This document shows positions 9,245-18,908 of a DNA stretch of 64,000 nt, piece after piece. Origin of the DNA: Alkalihalobacillus sp. BA299 (GTDB lineage Bacteria; Bacillota; Bacilli; Bacillales; Bacillaceae_F). Made by a program: the position numbers and the translations under genes. The notes under the pieces were generated by a model. It was not told the origin of the DNA. It ran no database searches and was given only the letters and a program-made list of their open reading frames with translations. The stretch is from NCBI RefSeq assembly GCF_017745675.1, contig NZ_JAFLJM010000003.1, positions 62,001-126,000 on the forward strand. The letters are read 5' to 3'. Within the stretch, counting starts at the first letter, position 1, and every line of letters starts with the position of its first letter.

Positions 9245-11375
9245 TCGCTTGCCCCACTTCCTTATTCCATTTAGGGAGATTAATAGTTATAGATGTTCCT
9301 TCATCTAGTTTACTTTCTGCTCTAATCCTACCGTTATTTTGTATAATATTTTCATAGGCAATAGACAAGCCTAAACCGGTTCCACTATTTTTGGTCGTAA
9401 AAAAGGGATCAAATATCCACTTAATTTCTGCAGTCGGAATACCTTTCCCAGTATCTTCAATTATGACTTCCCAATCGTATTCATCTTCATTTATATGAAT
9501 AATCAAGTCCCCACCATTTTCCATTGCTTGTAAACTATTTAAAATAATATTTAGAAATACTTGAATCAGTTGATTTTCATTAGCATAGACATTTACGTCA
9601 AACTCACACAATCCCTTAAATTGTGGGAAAACTTTTACATTTTGTTCTTCTAATCTTTTTCTTAATAATGTTAATAGTTCATTGATCATTGAAACTAAAT
9701 TTACCACTTCTTTTTTACCGCATTTTTCTTTTTTAGACATTTTTAGAAATTCTGTTAATGTTTTATTAAGCCTATCCGTGGTTTCAAGAATATCATTACT
9801 TAGCTCATGAATTAAATGATGGCTAGCAGTCTCTTCAACAACTTCTAACTGAATCGCTTCAGCTGCTGCTTGAATAATACTTAAAGGGTTCTTTATTTCA
9901 TGGGCAATACCAGCTGTTAATTGCCCTAAAGAAGCTAACCTTTCACTTTGTTTCAGTTGCTCCTCCATCTTCTTTAATTCACTAACATCTCTTAGTATTA
10001 ATATCATTCCAATATTTTTATTTTCTTTATAATTAAACCATGCAGAATAGACTCTAACATCACGTCTTACTCCGTCTTTACCTAAAATATACCCCTCTAT
10101 TTCTTCAAACTCTTTTCCTTCATTAAAGGTCTTCCATGAAATAAACTCACTATTTTTCTTATTATCATTTTCTCTAATATGAAGTTCAAGAATTGATTTT
10201 CCCTTTACTTCACTTCTTTCATATAAAATGAGGTCCTCGGCTCCTTTATTAAAGGTTACTATATTTCCAGTTGCGTCCGTTGTGATCACAGCATATGGAA
10301 TGGCTTCAAGAATATTAGACATTCTTTTCTCCTTATTAATTAGCTCCTGTGCCATTTCATGCATAGTAAAAGATAACTCTTGCAATTCATCCTCTGTTTC
10401 TATTAATTGAAATTCGCTTCTTTTTCTCTCTTTATATTCTTTTGCTTGTTTGATTAATTCATTAATTGGATTTATTACTCGCTTTACCCCAATTACAGTA
10501 AGCAAAATGGTTAGGAACAATACAACAACAAAACTCTTTAACAAAATCGTTTGAACTTTAGTAATTGGCATCATAACTTGCTCTTTACTTTCACCAACTA
10601 CAATCCCAAATCCGCCTAATGTAGTTGGCCTATACGCTAATAGCATCATTTCATTAAATAAATAACCTTCCCAAGTCCCGATCCTGCTTTTATTTAATAG
10701 TTTAGTTAAAGTATGATCCTTTAAATTATACCCGATAAAGCTTTCATTATTATGCCCTACAATTGTCCCTGCTCGATCAATAAGAACATTTACACCTTGT
10801 TCGCCAATTTTAATTTGGCTTAAATATTGAGATAAAGTATTTAAGCTAATAAATGCAATAACGCCACCCTCATATTCACCTAAATTATTTATAGCAGGAT
10901 AAGCAACGACTATATTTTTTTGTCCATTTTCCATTGTTATCACATTGGAAATATAATGAGTTTTACTCCATTTTAACCGCTCTAAAACTTCTTCAAACTC
11001 AGGAGGATTGGGAAGATTTACTTCAGGTACTGATACGATGTTTTCTCCTTTATTATTAAAAGCTTTAATTTGGAAATACAGTGGGTTTTTTATGACAAGG
11101 TTTTTCATTTCATCTAAATATACTTCTTTATTATTACGTTCTTCTAATACAAAGGAAGATACTCCTCGAATATCATTAATCATTTGTTCCAAATAAAAAT
11201 TAGTTTGATGTGCGACCATTTTGGCCATCAATTGATTCCGATACTCCACTTCTTCCATTACAGAGCTATTTAAAACCTTTACGGTAATTAAATAAACTGT
11301 TGTTAATGAAGAGATACATACTATTAATGTAATTAAAAGATAGCGTTTGATTAACTTAGGGCGGGTATACTCCAT
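9222..11375 (-). CDS. membrane sensor histidine kinase partner of the sigma-54 activator
   Basis: A 717-residue kinase: N-terminal transmembrane helix, a large extracytoplasmic double-Cache-like sensor region (about 40-275), a second transmembrane helix, a HAMP-like segment, a PAS domain (about 355-470), then HisKA with the phospho-accepting His near residue 492 in GIAHEIKNPL and an HATPase domain with NIILNSLQA, DTGKGIP and GTGLGLS. The ATG chosen (MEYTR) is seven codons inside the longest frame because AGGAAGG precedes it by 8 bases. Such DctB-like kinases often sense carboxylates or amino acids outside the cell; the ligand is unknown. Confidence 0.93.
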   Translation of the reverse strand: MEYTRPKLIKRYLLITLIVCISSLTTVYLITVKVLNSSVMEEVEYRNQLMAKMVAHQTNFYLEQMINDIRGVSSFVLEERNNKEVYLDEMKNLVIKNPLYFQIKAFNNKGENIVSVPEVNLPNPPEFEEVLERLKWSKTHYISNVITMENGQKNIVVAYPAINNLGEYEGGVIAFISLNTLSQYLSQIKIGEQGVNVLIDRAGTIVGHNNESFIGYNLKDHTLTKLLNKSRIGTWEGYLFNEMMLLAYRPTTLGGFGIVVGESKEQVMMPITKVQTILLKSFVVVLFLTILLTVIGVKRVINPINELIKQAKEYKERKRSEFQLIETEDELQELSFTMHEMAQELINKEKRMSNILEAIPYAVITTDATGNIVTFNKGAEDLILYERSEVKGKSILELHIRENDNKKNSEFISWKTFNEGKEFEEIEGYILGKDGVRRDVRVYSAWFNYKENKNIGMILILRDVSELKKMEEQLKQSERLASLGQLTAGIAHEIKNPLSIIQAAAEAIQLEVVEETASHHLIHELSNDILETTDRLNKTLTEFLKMSKKEKCGKKEVVNLVSMINELLTLLRKRLEEQNVKVFPQFKGLCEFDVNVYANENQLIQVFLNIILNSLQAMENGGDLIIHINEDEYDWEVIIEDTGKGIPTAEIKWIFDPFFTTKNSGTGLGLSIAYENIIQNNGRIRAESKLDEGTSITINLPKWNKEVGQANEFYIIS

Positions 11376-11544
11376 GTGATTTACCTTCCTAATCATTTAC
11401 TTTAAAAACAACTTAGATGAACAAAATTCATTTATACGCACTTATATATCTAAAAATTCAGTATTCTCTTTTTATTTAAATATTATAGTAAACAATAACT
11501 ATTTTCTATAGGAAAAAATTCTTTCTAATCCATTTAAAGTATAA

Positions 11545-13671
11545 TTACACAGACTTGGTTTCAATAAGTCTTTCTACTGTTGACTTTTTTTCTTGCATCA
11601 TGGGGAGAACTACTTCAACCTCAGTACCTTTATTTTCCTCACTGAAGATAGTAAGCATCCCATTATGCTGTTCAATAATTTTATAACAGACCATTAATCC
11701 AATACCTGTTCCTTTTTCTTTTGTAGAATAATACGGCTCCCCTAAGCGATGGATTCGATCTTTAGGTATACCACAACCATTATCAATAATACGAACAACA
11801 ATCTGTTTGTTTTCCCTAGATTTTATATCTATAACTATTTTTCCAGTTTGTGGTGTCGCATCAAGCGCGTTTTGAATTAAATTGATACAAATTTGCTTAA
11901 TTTGATTTTCATTGCATTCTATCATAGGAATGCTATTTTCTGCATTGAAAACAATTTCGATATTTTTTAATATGGCGTTCGTTCTAAGCAAATCAGTAAC
12001 ATCTTTTAATGTTTTCTTTATATTTGTAACCCTATACGAATTCTCATTATGCGGTTTAGCCAAGCTGAGAAATTCTTGAATAATAATCTCAACGCGATTT
12101 AACTCTGAAATAATAATATTCATAAAATCTTGTTTATTTAATTCACCCTTATGAATGAGCTGTAAAAAACCTTTTATTGTTGTTAGAGGATTTCTAATTT
12201 CGTGTGCAACTCCGGCAGCTAATCGACTTACTACCGATAACTTCTCTGATTTTATTATCAGCTCTTCTGTTTTTTTCTTTTCAGTTATATCCTCACCCAT
12301 CACAAAAACTCCATCTACATCTTTGTTAATAATTATTGGTATATAAGTTACGTTTACATCAACAGATCTTCCGTCTTTTTTAACCAGTTTCTCTTCAAAG
12401 CTTAAAGATTTACCTTGTAACGCCTTTTTAAAGTATTCCACACTATCATTATTCTTTTTATTTTGTTTAATCATGTTAAAGTATTGTTGATCCACTAAAT
12501 CCACTTTTGAATAACCTAGTATCCTTTCGCTTGCTTTATTTGCTATTAATATTTTTCCATTTTTATCGATGGAGAAAATAATATAAGGATGATAATCAAT
12601 TAGAGACGTATACCTTTTCTTACTTTCTATTAAGTCCAATTGTAGCCTTTCTAGTTCATCAGTTCTATATTTTAGTCGTTCCACTAATTCTGTATTTTCT
12701 TTTAGAGTGATCATTTGTCGTATAGTTAGTAATAAGAGAACAAAAGCAGCACCACAGAAAACGCTTACAACCTCTTCCCGGTTCATAAGAAAAATAAATA
12801 TAAAAGCTAAAAGTGAAACGTATGGCATTGCAATCAGAGTATGCTTTCCCCTTGTGTGGAAAGCAAAGTTCTCAGTGCTTATTATAATTCTTTTTTTATA
12901 CGTTTCAATTTCAAAGCTAGAATATGCGATTAACAGAAGAGCTATATTCCATACCGGAGTCAACAAAGTAAAGTGTTGATACGTGTCATAAATCGATTTA
13001 TATAGATAGATAAAATCTCCTATTATATAAATCGAAAGACCTATTAAGTTTAAGTATAGTACTGTTGAAGAAAATAGCGGTTTAGATGAACAATAAACTA
13101 ATAGTATGCCTAGCAGCAACCCCAAGTGTGCAACTGGATAACCTAAAGAAATCACTTGATTCATTGGCTCTATATTTGTATCCGATAATAAAGGTTTTAA
13201 AAAATAAATCCAACAAAAAGTAAAAATAACTGTCATGATAATAAATGCATCAATAAACAATTGAATCGTTTTTAAAGTTTTTCTTTTTGCAAATACCGAA
13301 ACTCTATAAAGTAAAGCTAGTGCATAAATGAATACAAAAATAATGTAAAATACGTCTGCAGTACTTGGAAAGTTATATTGATTGTTTAAAAAAGAGATTT
13401 GATACCTCCATAGTATTTCTGCAGTGAAGTAACAACAACATGCAATTAAAACTATGCTCCAGAAGTTTTTTTCCTTTGGGTCCAATTTGGTTTTTATTGA
13501 TAATAATAGAAAGGTCACTACTAACAATGCACCTGTAATACCGATGATCCCTGCCCCCATAAGAAAGCCTGAACTTTCTCCATCACCTATTAGTATCCAC
13601 AAATAATAAAGTATCACATATAGACAAATTGTAACTAGTGCATTTTTTTTATATTTATAGACTAAATTCAA
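11545..13671 (-). CDS. multi-pass membrane PAS-domain sensor histidine kinase
   Basis: A 708-residue protein beginning with a TTG codon preceded by GGGGG at 8 bases. About ten hydrophobic helices fill residues 1-330. A PAS domain follows (about 350-470, with ILIANKASERILGYS), then HisKA with His near 490 in GVAHEIRNPLTTIKGF and a HATPase domain with NLIQNALDA, DNGCGIP and GTGIGL. It resembles sporulation-type or KinB-like kinases in layout, with no response regulator next to it. Divergent from citrate synthase across 296 bp that hold two copies of a shared palindrome. Confidence 0.92.
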   Translation of the reverse strand: MNLVYKYKKNALVTICLYVILYYLWILIGDGESSGFLMGAGIIGITGALLVVTFLLLSIKTKLDPKEKNFWSIVLIACCCYFTAEILWRYQISFLNNQYNFPSTADVFYIIFVFIYALALLYRVSVFAKRKTLKTIQLFIDAFIIMTVIFTFCWIYFLKPLLSDTNIEPMNQVISLGYPVAHLGLLLGILLVYCSSKPLFSSTVLYLNLIGLSIYIIGDFIYLYKSIYDTYQHFTLLTPVWNIALLLIAYSSFEIETYKKRIIISTENFAFHTRGKHTLIAMPYVSLLAFIFIFLMNREEVVSVFCGAAFVLLLLTIRQMITLKENTELVERLKYRTDELERLQLDLIESKKRYTSLIDYHPYIIFSIDKNGKILIANKASERILGYSKVDLVDQQYFNMIKQNKKNNDSVEYFKKALQGKSLSFEEKLVKKDGRSVDVNVTYIPIIINKDVDGVFVMGEDITEKKKTEELIIKSEKLSVVSRLAAGVAHEIRNPLTTIKGFLQLIHKGELNKQDFMNIIISELNRVEIIIQEFLSLAKPHNENSYRVTNIKKTLKDVTDLLRTNAILKNIEIVFNAENSIPMIECNENQIKQICINLIQNALDATPQTGKIVIDIKSRENKQIVVRIIDNGCGIPKDRIHRLGEPYYSTKEKGTGIGLMVCYKIIEQHNGMLTIFSEENKGTEVEVVLPMMQEKKSTVERLIETKSV

Positions 13672-13716
13672 ACCAGTTTCCCCCTTTTTTACTCGTATTC
13701 TATTTTAACAGCCATA

Positions 13717-13734
13717 TATAATCATGATTATATT
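13717..13734. promoter_or_regulatory. perfect palindrome, candidate operator upstream of the kinase gene
   Basis: ATATAATCATGATTATAT is an 18-bp perfect palindrome 45 bp upstream of the TTG start of the kinase. The same core occurs at 13853 and at 23017. It may also hold a -10 element for the kinase promoter. Confidence 0.6.
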
Positions 13735-13829
13735 ATATACTTGTTTGTTTTACAATTTCGAATTTATACGTCGCTAAAACTTTGCTCTCCTGAATCCTTC
13801 AAATAATTTAGAAATATAAAATTTCTGAA

Positions 13830-13858
13830 TTGTATAATAATTTAGATTATGTTATAAT
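13830..13858 (+). promoter_or_regulatory. SigA-type promoter of citrate synthase
   Basis: TTGTAT (13830-13835) and TATAAT (13853-13858) are separated by 17 bp. The -10 box is the left half of the palindrome at 13853-13868, so a protein bound there would block it. Confidence 0.7.
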
Positions 13859-13868
13859 CATGATTATA
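13853..13868. promoter_or_regulatory. palindromic candidate operator overlapping the citrate synthase -10 box
   Basis: TATAATCATGATTATA is a perfect 16-bp palindrome sharing its core with the sites at 13717 and 23017. The overlap with the promoter suggests repression. Confidence 0.65.
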
Positions 13869-13898
13869 CTAAAGTTCAATACTGAATTTGTTTATGTT

Positions 13899-13931
13899 AA
13901 AGTCTCCAACGCTACTATAGTGTTGGACTTT
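13899..13931 (+). promoter_or_regulatory. hairpin in the citrate synthase mRNA leader
   Basis: AAAGTCTCCAAC pairs with GTTGGACTTT around a short loop, between the promoter and the AAGGAGA ribosome-binding site. There is no T-run after it, so it is unlikely to be a terminator; a stability or protein-binding element is possible. Confidence 0.45.
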
Positions 13932-13967
13932 AGGATTGAACATGACTAACAATAAGGAGATGTTTAA

Positions 13968-15083
13968 ATGTTAAAAACAAAAGGATTAGAAGGGGTCGTT
14001 GCAACCACATCGAGTGTTAGTTCTATTATTGAAAGTGCTTTAACTTATCAAGGGTATGATATTGATGACTTAGCCGAACATGCTAGCTTTGAAGAAGTAA
14101 TATATCTATTATGGAATGAAAGATTACCGAGTCAATTAGAATTAACACATCATACAAAGCAATTAACAAGTAATATGGCTGTTTCTACCGAACTTATAAA
14201 TCAGATGAAATCACTCCCAGTCAATAATATCCATCCAATGGCATTTCTTCGAACAATCATCTCTTCACTTGGCCTATATGATAATGATGCTGACAACGAA
14301 AGTTTGGAAGCGAATCAACAGAAAGCCATTCGTATCCAAGCAAAAATCCCAACTATAGTTGCAGCCTTTTCTCGTATTAGAGATGGTAAGAAGCCCGTTT
14401 CTCCTAAGTCTGATTTATGTTTTGCTGGTAACTTTCTTTATATGTTAAATGAAGAAATACCTGATAAAGTTTCCATCAAAGCCTTTAATAAAGCATTGGT
14501 CCTTCATGCTGATCATGAGTTAAATGCTTCAACATTTACTGCACGCGTTTGTGTCGCTACCCTATCTGATATCTATTCTGGAATTACTGCAGCTATAGGA
14601 GCCTTAAAAGGACCTTTACACGGTGGGGCTAACGAAGCCGTTATGGCCATGCTAATGGATATAGGAGATGCTGCCAATGTTGAAAACTATATTCAAAATT
14701 TACTTGCAGACAAAAAGAAAATCATGGGGTTTGGCCATCGAGTCTATAAAGATGGAGACCCAAGAGCTAAACACCTTAAAGAAATGTCAAAACAGCTATC
14801 AATGATTACTGGAGAAAATAAATGGTATGACATGTCTGTAAAGATCGATGAAATTGTTACAGCTGAAAAAGGCTTACTTCCAAATGTTGATTTTTATTCT
14901 GCATCTGTCTATCACAGCTTAGGAATTAAACATGACTTATTTACACCTATATTTGCAATAAGTCGTACTTCTGGATGGATTGCCCATATATTAGAACAGT
15001 ATAAAAATAATCGTCTCATTCGTCCACGTGCAGAATACGTAGGGCCATCAAAACAAACGTATAAACCGATCAATAAAAGATAA
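13968..15083 (+). CDS. citrate synthase / 2-methylcitrate synthase
   Basis: A 371-residue short-type citrate synthase of the CitZ/MmgD group. The catalytic residues are visible: His218 in LHGGANEA, His257 in GFGHRVYKDGDPRA and Asp308 in NVDFYSAS, with HADHELNAST at about 180. It condenses oxaloacetate with acetyl-CoA, or with propionyl-CoA in the methylcitrate cycle. Sequence alone does not separate the two. The neighbourhood (pyc, ppc, methylmalonyl-CoA mutase) fits either. ATG follows AAGGAGA. Confidence 0.93.
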   Translation: MLKTKGLEGVVATTSSVSSIIESALTYQGYDIDDLAEHASFEEVIYLLWNERLPSQLELTHHTKQLTSNMAVSTELINQMKSLPVNNIHPMAFLRTIISSLGLYDNDADNESLEANQQKAIRIQAKIPTIVAAFSRIRDGKKPVSPKSDLCFAGNFLYMLNEEIPDKVSIKAFNKALVLHADHELNASTFTARVCVATLSDIYSGITAAIGALKGPLHGGANEAVMAMLMDIGDAANVENYIQNLLADKKKIMGFGHRVYKDGDPRAKHLKEMSKQLSMITGENKWYDMSVKIDEIVTAEKGLLPNVDFYSASVYHSLGIKHDLFTPIFAISRTSGWIAHILEQYKNNRLIRPRAEYVGPSKQTYKPINKR

Positions 15084-15193
15084 TTAAACGGACTATCATT
15101 GTTGAGTTTCCGTTTATCATTATCAAAGACGGTACACAGGAGTAAACAGTTGATCGTTCTAAACAACTATATTTTTCAAATTAATTCCATTCA

Positions 15194-15728
15194 ATCGAGT
15201 AGGAGGGGGTGACTAACCCCCGACCTCTCAAACCACACGTACGTACCGTTCGGTATACGGCGGTTCAATTAAGTATGACGTAGACATTCATATCGTTGAT
15301 ATAAACTTTTCAACCCTCGATGACTCCAATAAGAGTTATTGAGGGTTTTGTGTAGAACTGGGCTTTTAGAAATTCTGTGGTATTTCTTCCTTGAATTTCC
15401 CCATTCGTATGCCTTTTGTTTCGGCACTCCTAATCCAATAAGTTTCCTTACTCTCAGATCTCCCCAGGTAAGAGTGCAATCTTTCCTTCCATCCATCTGC
15501 TTCATTTACTCTGTATCACCTTCGGCAGAAAGGGCTTTGTTTTGTCATGCAAACTCACCCAATGATACCTAGCCTTGTATGAAGTTCGTGTTCCTCAGAC
15601 CAGAAGTTTGCCGCCCGCTTCCTTCAGATTCCACGTCACCATGGACACCCTTGCGTTAAGCTAACTGTTACTTCTGCCTTCACAGTTCGGGACTTTCACC
15701 CTAGAGATTGCACCCATGCTCGGCGCTC
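15194..15728 (-). mobile_element. internally deleted class C group II intron
   Basis: On the minus strand the element starts with GAGCGCC...GGGTGCAA...TAGGGTGAAAGTCCC, a typical domain I start. It ends with a domain V stem-loop (AACCGCCGTATACC and GGTACGTACG) and a domain VI stem ending CCTACTCGAT. The domain V triad reads CGC, as in class C introns. Only the last 78 codons of the maturase remain. The insertion point lies directly after the T-run of the ppc terminator, the known preference of class C introns. The 5' boundary is inferred (15728; 15713 is an alternative). Confidence 0.85.
15269..15505 (-). pseudogene. C-terminal remnant of a group II intron reverse transcriptase/maturase
   Basis: The 78-residue frame matches the maturase (domain X) end of group II intron proteins: GLGVPKQKAYEWGNSRKKY, SKSPVLHKTL, NNSYWSHRGLKSLYQRY. 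There is no endonuclease domain after it, as in class C. The whole reverse transcriptase (about 330 residues with YADD) is gone, so the intron cannot move by itself. Confidence 0.85.
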
Positions 15729-15733
15729 ATGAT

Positions 15734-15767
15734 AAAAAGCCCGAGCTATGTTAAGCTCGAGCTTTTA
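15734..15767 (-). terminator. intrinsic terminator of ppc
   Basis: On the minus strand AAAAGCTCGAGCT and AGCTCGGGCTTTTT form a hairpin with a T-run, 35 bp after the ppc stop codon and immediately upstream of the intron. Confidence 0.85.
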
Positions 15768-15802
15768 TACTAATTAATCTACTTTTTTCTAATCATTTTC
15801 CA

Positions 15803-18553
15803 TCAGCCTGTATTTAGGACTCCTGCTGCTACTCCACTAATCGTTAGCAATACTTCAGTTAATAACTCATCATCTTTTTCATCCGATGCCCGCATTTTTT
15901 TAATCAAATCGACCTGAAGGAAATTAAGTGGATCTACGTATGGATTACGTCTGCGAACCGATTCTTGAATATTTGGTGTATGATCGAGCAGCTCTTGATT
16001 TTGTGAAATTAATAAGAGAATATCCTTCGTTTTATTATATTCTTCTGTAATATCTTTAAAAATACGCTCTCCAATTGTACGATCTTCGACAAGGTTTACG
16101 TACTCTTTAGCTGTTGCCAAATCTGCTTTCATTAAAGCCATTTGAAGATTATCTATTGTTGAACGGAAAAATGGCCATTTAATATACATCGTCTGTAATA
16201 GCTTAACATTTTCATCACTTTTCGAGGAAAAGGATTGCAAGCCAGTACCTGCTGCATACCAAGCTGGAATCAACTGACGACATTGTGTCCAAGCGAATAC
16301 CCATGGAATAGCACGTAAATTCTCAAAAGACTTATTATTTTTTCGACTCATTGGTCGTGATCCTATATTAAGAGCACTTAACTCCGATAACGGTGTTGCT
16401 TCATTAAAATAAGTTAGAAAATCTTTATCTTTAAAAACTAGTGATTGATATTTCGCCAATGAATATGATGAGATTTCTTCCATCGCTTCTTCCCACGCTT
16501 GTTCACGAATATGACTTTGCTCTGATTTTTTTGATACTTTAGCAGAGGCTTCAAGTAATGCTGAAGTTGCCTGTTCTAAACTTCTATAAGCAATGTCTTC
16601 TAGTAAATACCGAGATGATAACACTTCCCCTTGCTCTGTTATCTTTACCCCATCACCTAATGTTTCTGCAGGCTGTGATAGAATACTTCGATTTAATGGT
16701 CCACCACCACGTCCTAGTGAACCGCCTCGGCCATGGAAAAATTTCAAACTGATATTAAAGGATTTCGCCATTTCATGTATTTCTTTTTGCGCTTTAAATA
16801 ATTTCCAGTTTGCTGTTAACGTTCCACCATCTTTACTTCCATCTGAGTATCCGAGCATAATTTCTTGATTATTATTTCGCTCCTGTAAATGATTGCGATA
16901 AACATCCATTTCAAATAATGTCTTCATAATTTGTGGTCCAGCAACCAAATCATCGACGGTTTCTAGTAGAGGAGCTACATTTATGCCACTTTCTACTTTA
17001 CCATCAGCGTGTAATCGATAAATTCCTGCCTCTTTCGCAAGTACTAGTACTTCAAGTAGATCACTTGCCGATTGAGTCATACTCACAAGATACACTTCTA
17101 TTGAACGGCTTCCAAATTCATTGTGAGCTCTTTTGATCATTCTAAAAGCTTTTATGATCTCCTGAGTTTCTTTTGAATAATCCTCATCTATTAAAAGAAG
17201 ATGCCTCGGGTCTTTTAAGACATTTTCAAGTATCTCTATCTTTTTATCTTCTGCTAGTGAAGCGTAATCCTTTGTTATATTTACAGCTTGTAATATCTCA
17301 GTGATCGCCGCTTCATGCTCACCACTATGGTTTCTAATATCAAGTGTTGCTAGGTGAAACCCAAACAATTGAACTTGACGAATTAACTTCCGAATCATTT
17401 TAAGTTTATGGTTAGACGGTTGGTGTTTCTCCACATTTTCTTTAATAACGACTAAATCATTTAATAATTCCTCAGCTTCTTTATAACCAGCTTCTGATTT
17501 TCCAATTTCACCTAGGCGCTTTAAAATAACTGCAAACTTCCGACGATACACCTCTGTTTCAACAGGCCACGTCTTACCCTTTTCCATATATCTACTTTCG
17601 TCTTCTTCAACAGACTTTATAAACTGTTCACAAATATTTACGCGAGTAGTTGATTGACTGAATCGCTTCATCAATTCCACAATGACTTCTTTATATTTTT
17701 TTAGTACAAGTTTTCTTTGTAGTTTTAGTGTTTCCCATGTTATTTCAGGTGTAACATTTGGATTACCATCACGGTCTCCACCAATCCAAGAACCGAATCT
17801 TAGGAAATTAGGAACTTTCCATTCATTACCTGGATAATGCTCCTCTAATTGATCTTCCAACTCTTGATGTACATTAGGTAATACATCAAATAATGTTTCA
17901 TCAAAATAATAGAGGCCGTTTTTAACCTCGTCTAATACTGTTGGCTTTCGGTGACGTAGTTCATCAGTTTGCCATAAAGCGGTGACTTCGTTAAATAAAC
18001 TTTCATCTAGCTTTTCTCGTTCTCGCTTGGTTAACAATGGGTTATCAAACTGTTTTAAAATCGTTGAAATTCGCTTTTGTATTTCAAGTACAGTCCGCTT
18101 GGTTGCTTCTGTCGGATGAGCTGTAATAATTAACTCTAATGATAAATCATTAATTACTTTCTGAAGGGCATCTTCTGTTATCTTTTTACTCTTAATTGAG
18201 GTTACCGCACTTCCAAGAGAAAAAGGCTGTACACCATCGTCCTGTAATTGATATTGACGTCTTCTACGAATTCGATGATTTTGTTCTGCAATATTTACAA
18301 GGTGGAAATAGATTGAAAACGCACGTATCACTTGTTGTCTTGTTGGGGGTTCTAGGCTGCTAATTTCATCTTTTAACTTTTGATATAAGTCATCACTATA
18401 ATTTTTTCGTAAATCTTTAGTTAACTCCCTAATGACTTCAACCTTATTTAATAGTGAAATATCTCCATGGTGTACTAAAATTTCACCTAAAATATTACCA
18501 AGTTTTTTTACATCATTCCGTAATAGGGAACTATTAACTGTTACATTACTCAT
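15803..18553 (-). CDS. ppc: phosphoenolpyruvate carboxylase
   Basis: A 916-residue bacterial-type PEP carboxylase of normal length. It has the catalytic His146 in IITAHPTEATKRT, the second signature FHGRGGSLGRGGGP, and a C-terminal NTG typical of the family's allosteric end. It fixes bicarbonate onto PEP to give oxaloacetate. AGGAGG precedes the ATG. Having both ppc and pyc within 16 kb suggests strong demand for TCA refilling. Confidence 0.98.
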   Translation of the reverse strand: MSNVTVNSSLLRNDVKKLGNILGEILVHHGDISLLNKVEVIRELTKDLRKNYSDDLYQKLKDEISSLEPPTRQQVIRAFSIYFHLVNIAEQNHRIRRRRQYQLQDDGVQPFSLGSAVTSIKSKKITEDALQKVINDLSLELIITAHPTEATKRTVLEIQKRISTILKQFDNPLLTKREREKLDESLFNEVTALWQTDELRHRKPTVLDEVKNGLYYFDETLFDVLPNVHQELEDQLEEHYPGNEWKVPNFLRFGSWIGGDRDGNPNVTPEITWETLKLQRKLVLKKYKEVIVELMKRFSQSTTRVNICEQFIKSVEEDESRYMEKGKTWPVETEVYRRKFAVILKRLGEIGKSEAGYKEAEELLNDLVVIKENVEKHQPSNHKLKMIRKLIRQVQLFGFHLATLDIRNHSGEHEAAITEILQAVNITKDYASLAEDKKIEILENVLKDPRHLLLIDEDYSKETQEIIKAFRMIKRAHNEFGSRSIEVYLVSMTQSASDLLEVLVLAKEAGIYRLHADGKVESGINVAPLLETVDDLVAGPQIMKTLFEMDVYRNHLQERNNNQEIMLGYSDGSKDGGTLTANWKLFKAQKEIHEMAKSFNISLKFFHGRGGSLGRGGGPLNRSILSQPAETLGDGVKITEQGEVLSSRYLLEDIAYRSLEQATSALLEASAKVSKKSEQSHIREQAWEEAMEEISSYSLAKYQSLVFKDKDFLTYFNEATPLSELSALNIGSRPMSRKNNKSFENLRAIPWVFAWTQCRQLIPAWYAAGTGLQSFSSKSDENVKLLQTMYIKWPFFRSTIDNLQMALMKADLATAKEYVNLVEDRTIGERIFKDITEEYNKTKDILLLISQNQELLDHTPNIQESVRRRNPYVDPLNFLQVDLIKKMRASDEKDDELLTEVLLTISGVAAGVLNTG

Positions 18554-18908
18554 TGATTATTAGCCTCCTGTTTTTATTCTGGATGGTCAAAAAGCCTTAG
18601 TGTAATATGGCTTCTCAAGGGACATCGCGTGACCCTGAAGGTCAAAATACGTCCCGATTTGTCATTAAAATAGGATAAATCATTTTTGAAGTACAGTTCA
18701 ATATCATAACCTAGTTTTAACTATTACCTCTTATCATAACAGAAAACGTGGAAAATAACCAATCATATTCTGATAATTTAGTAATCTCATTAATACTTTC
18801 CTTAAACTTCATATCTTCAGACCTATAGTTAGATATTCCACAAAAAAAGAAGGCATCATGCCTTTAGTAACTTTTCAGAAACAATCTCTATACGCTTCTT
18901 TTATCAAG
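18554..18908. other. intergenic region between selA end and ppc start
   Basis: About 355 bp. It holds the selA terminator near 18842-18866 and, presumably, the ppc promoter, for which no convincing -35/-10 pair was picked out. A GGGACATCGCGTGACCCTGA stretch at 18617-18636 is more GC-rich than its surroundings and contains short inverted pieces; no known RNA family was recognised. Confidence 0.5.
18842..18866 (-). terminator. intrinsic terminator of selA
   Basis: On the minus strand AAGGCATGATGCCTT is followed by CTTTTTTT. It lies 43 bp after the selA stop. Confidence 0.75.

Noticed and set aside
15269..15505. Functional small protein in the intron
   Set aside because: It matches only the C-terminal end of group II maturases and begins at the deletion joint; best read as a remnant.
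18617..18660. Possible small RNA upstream of ppc
   Set aside because: Only short inverted pieces, no promoter and no terminator of its own could be seen.
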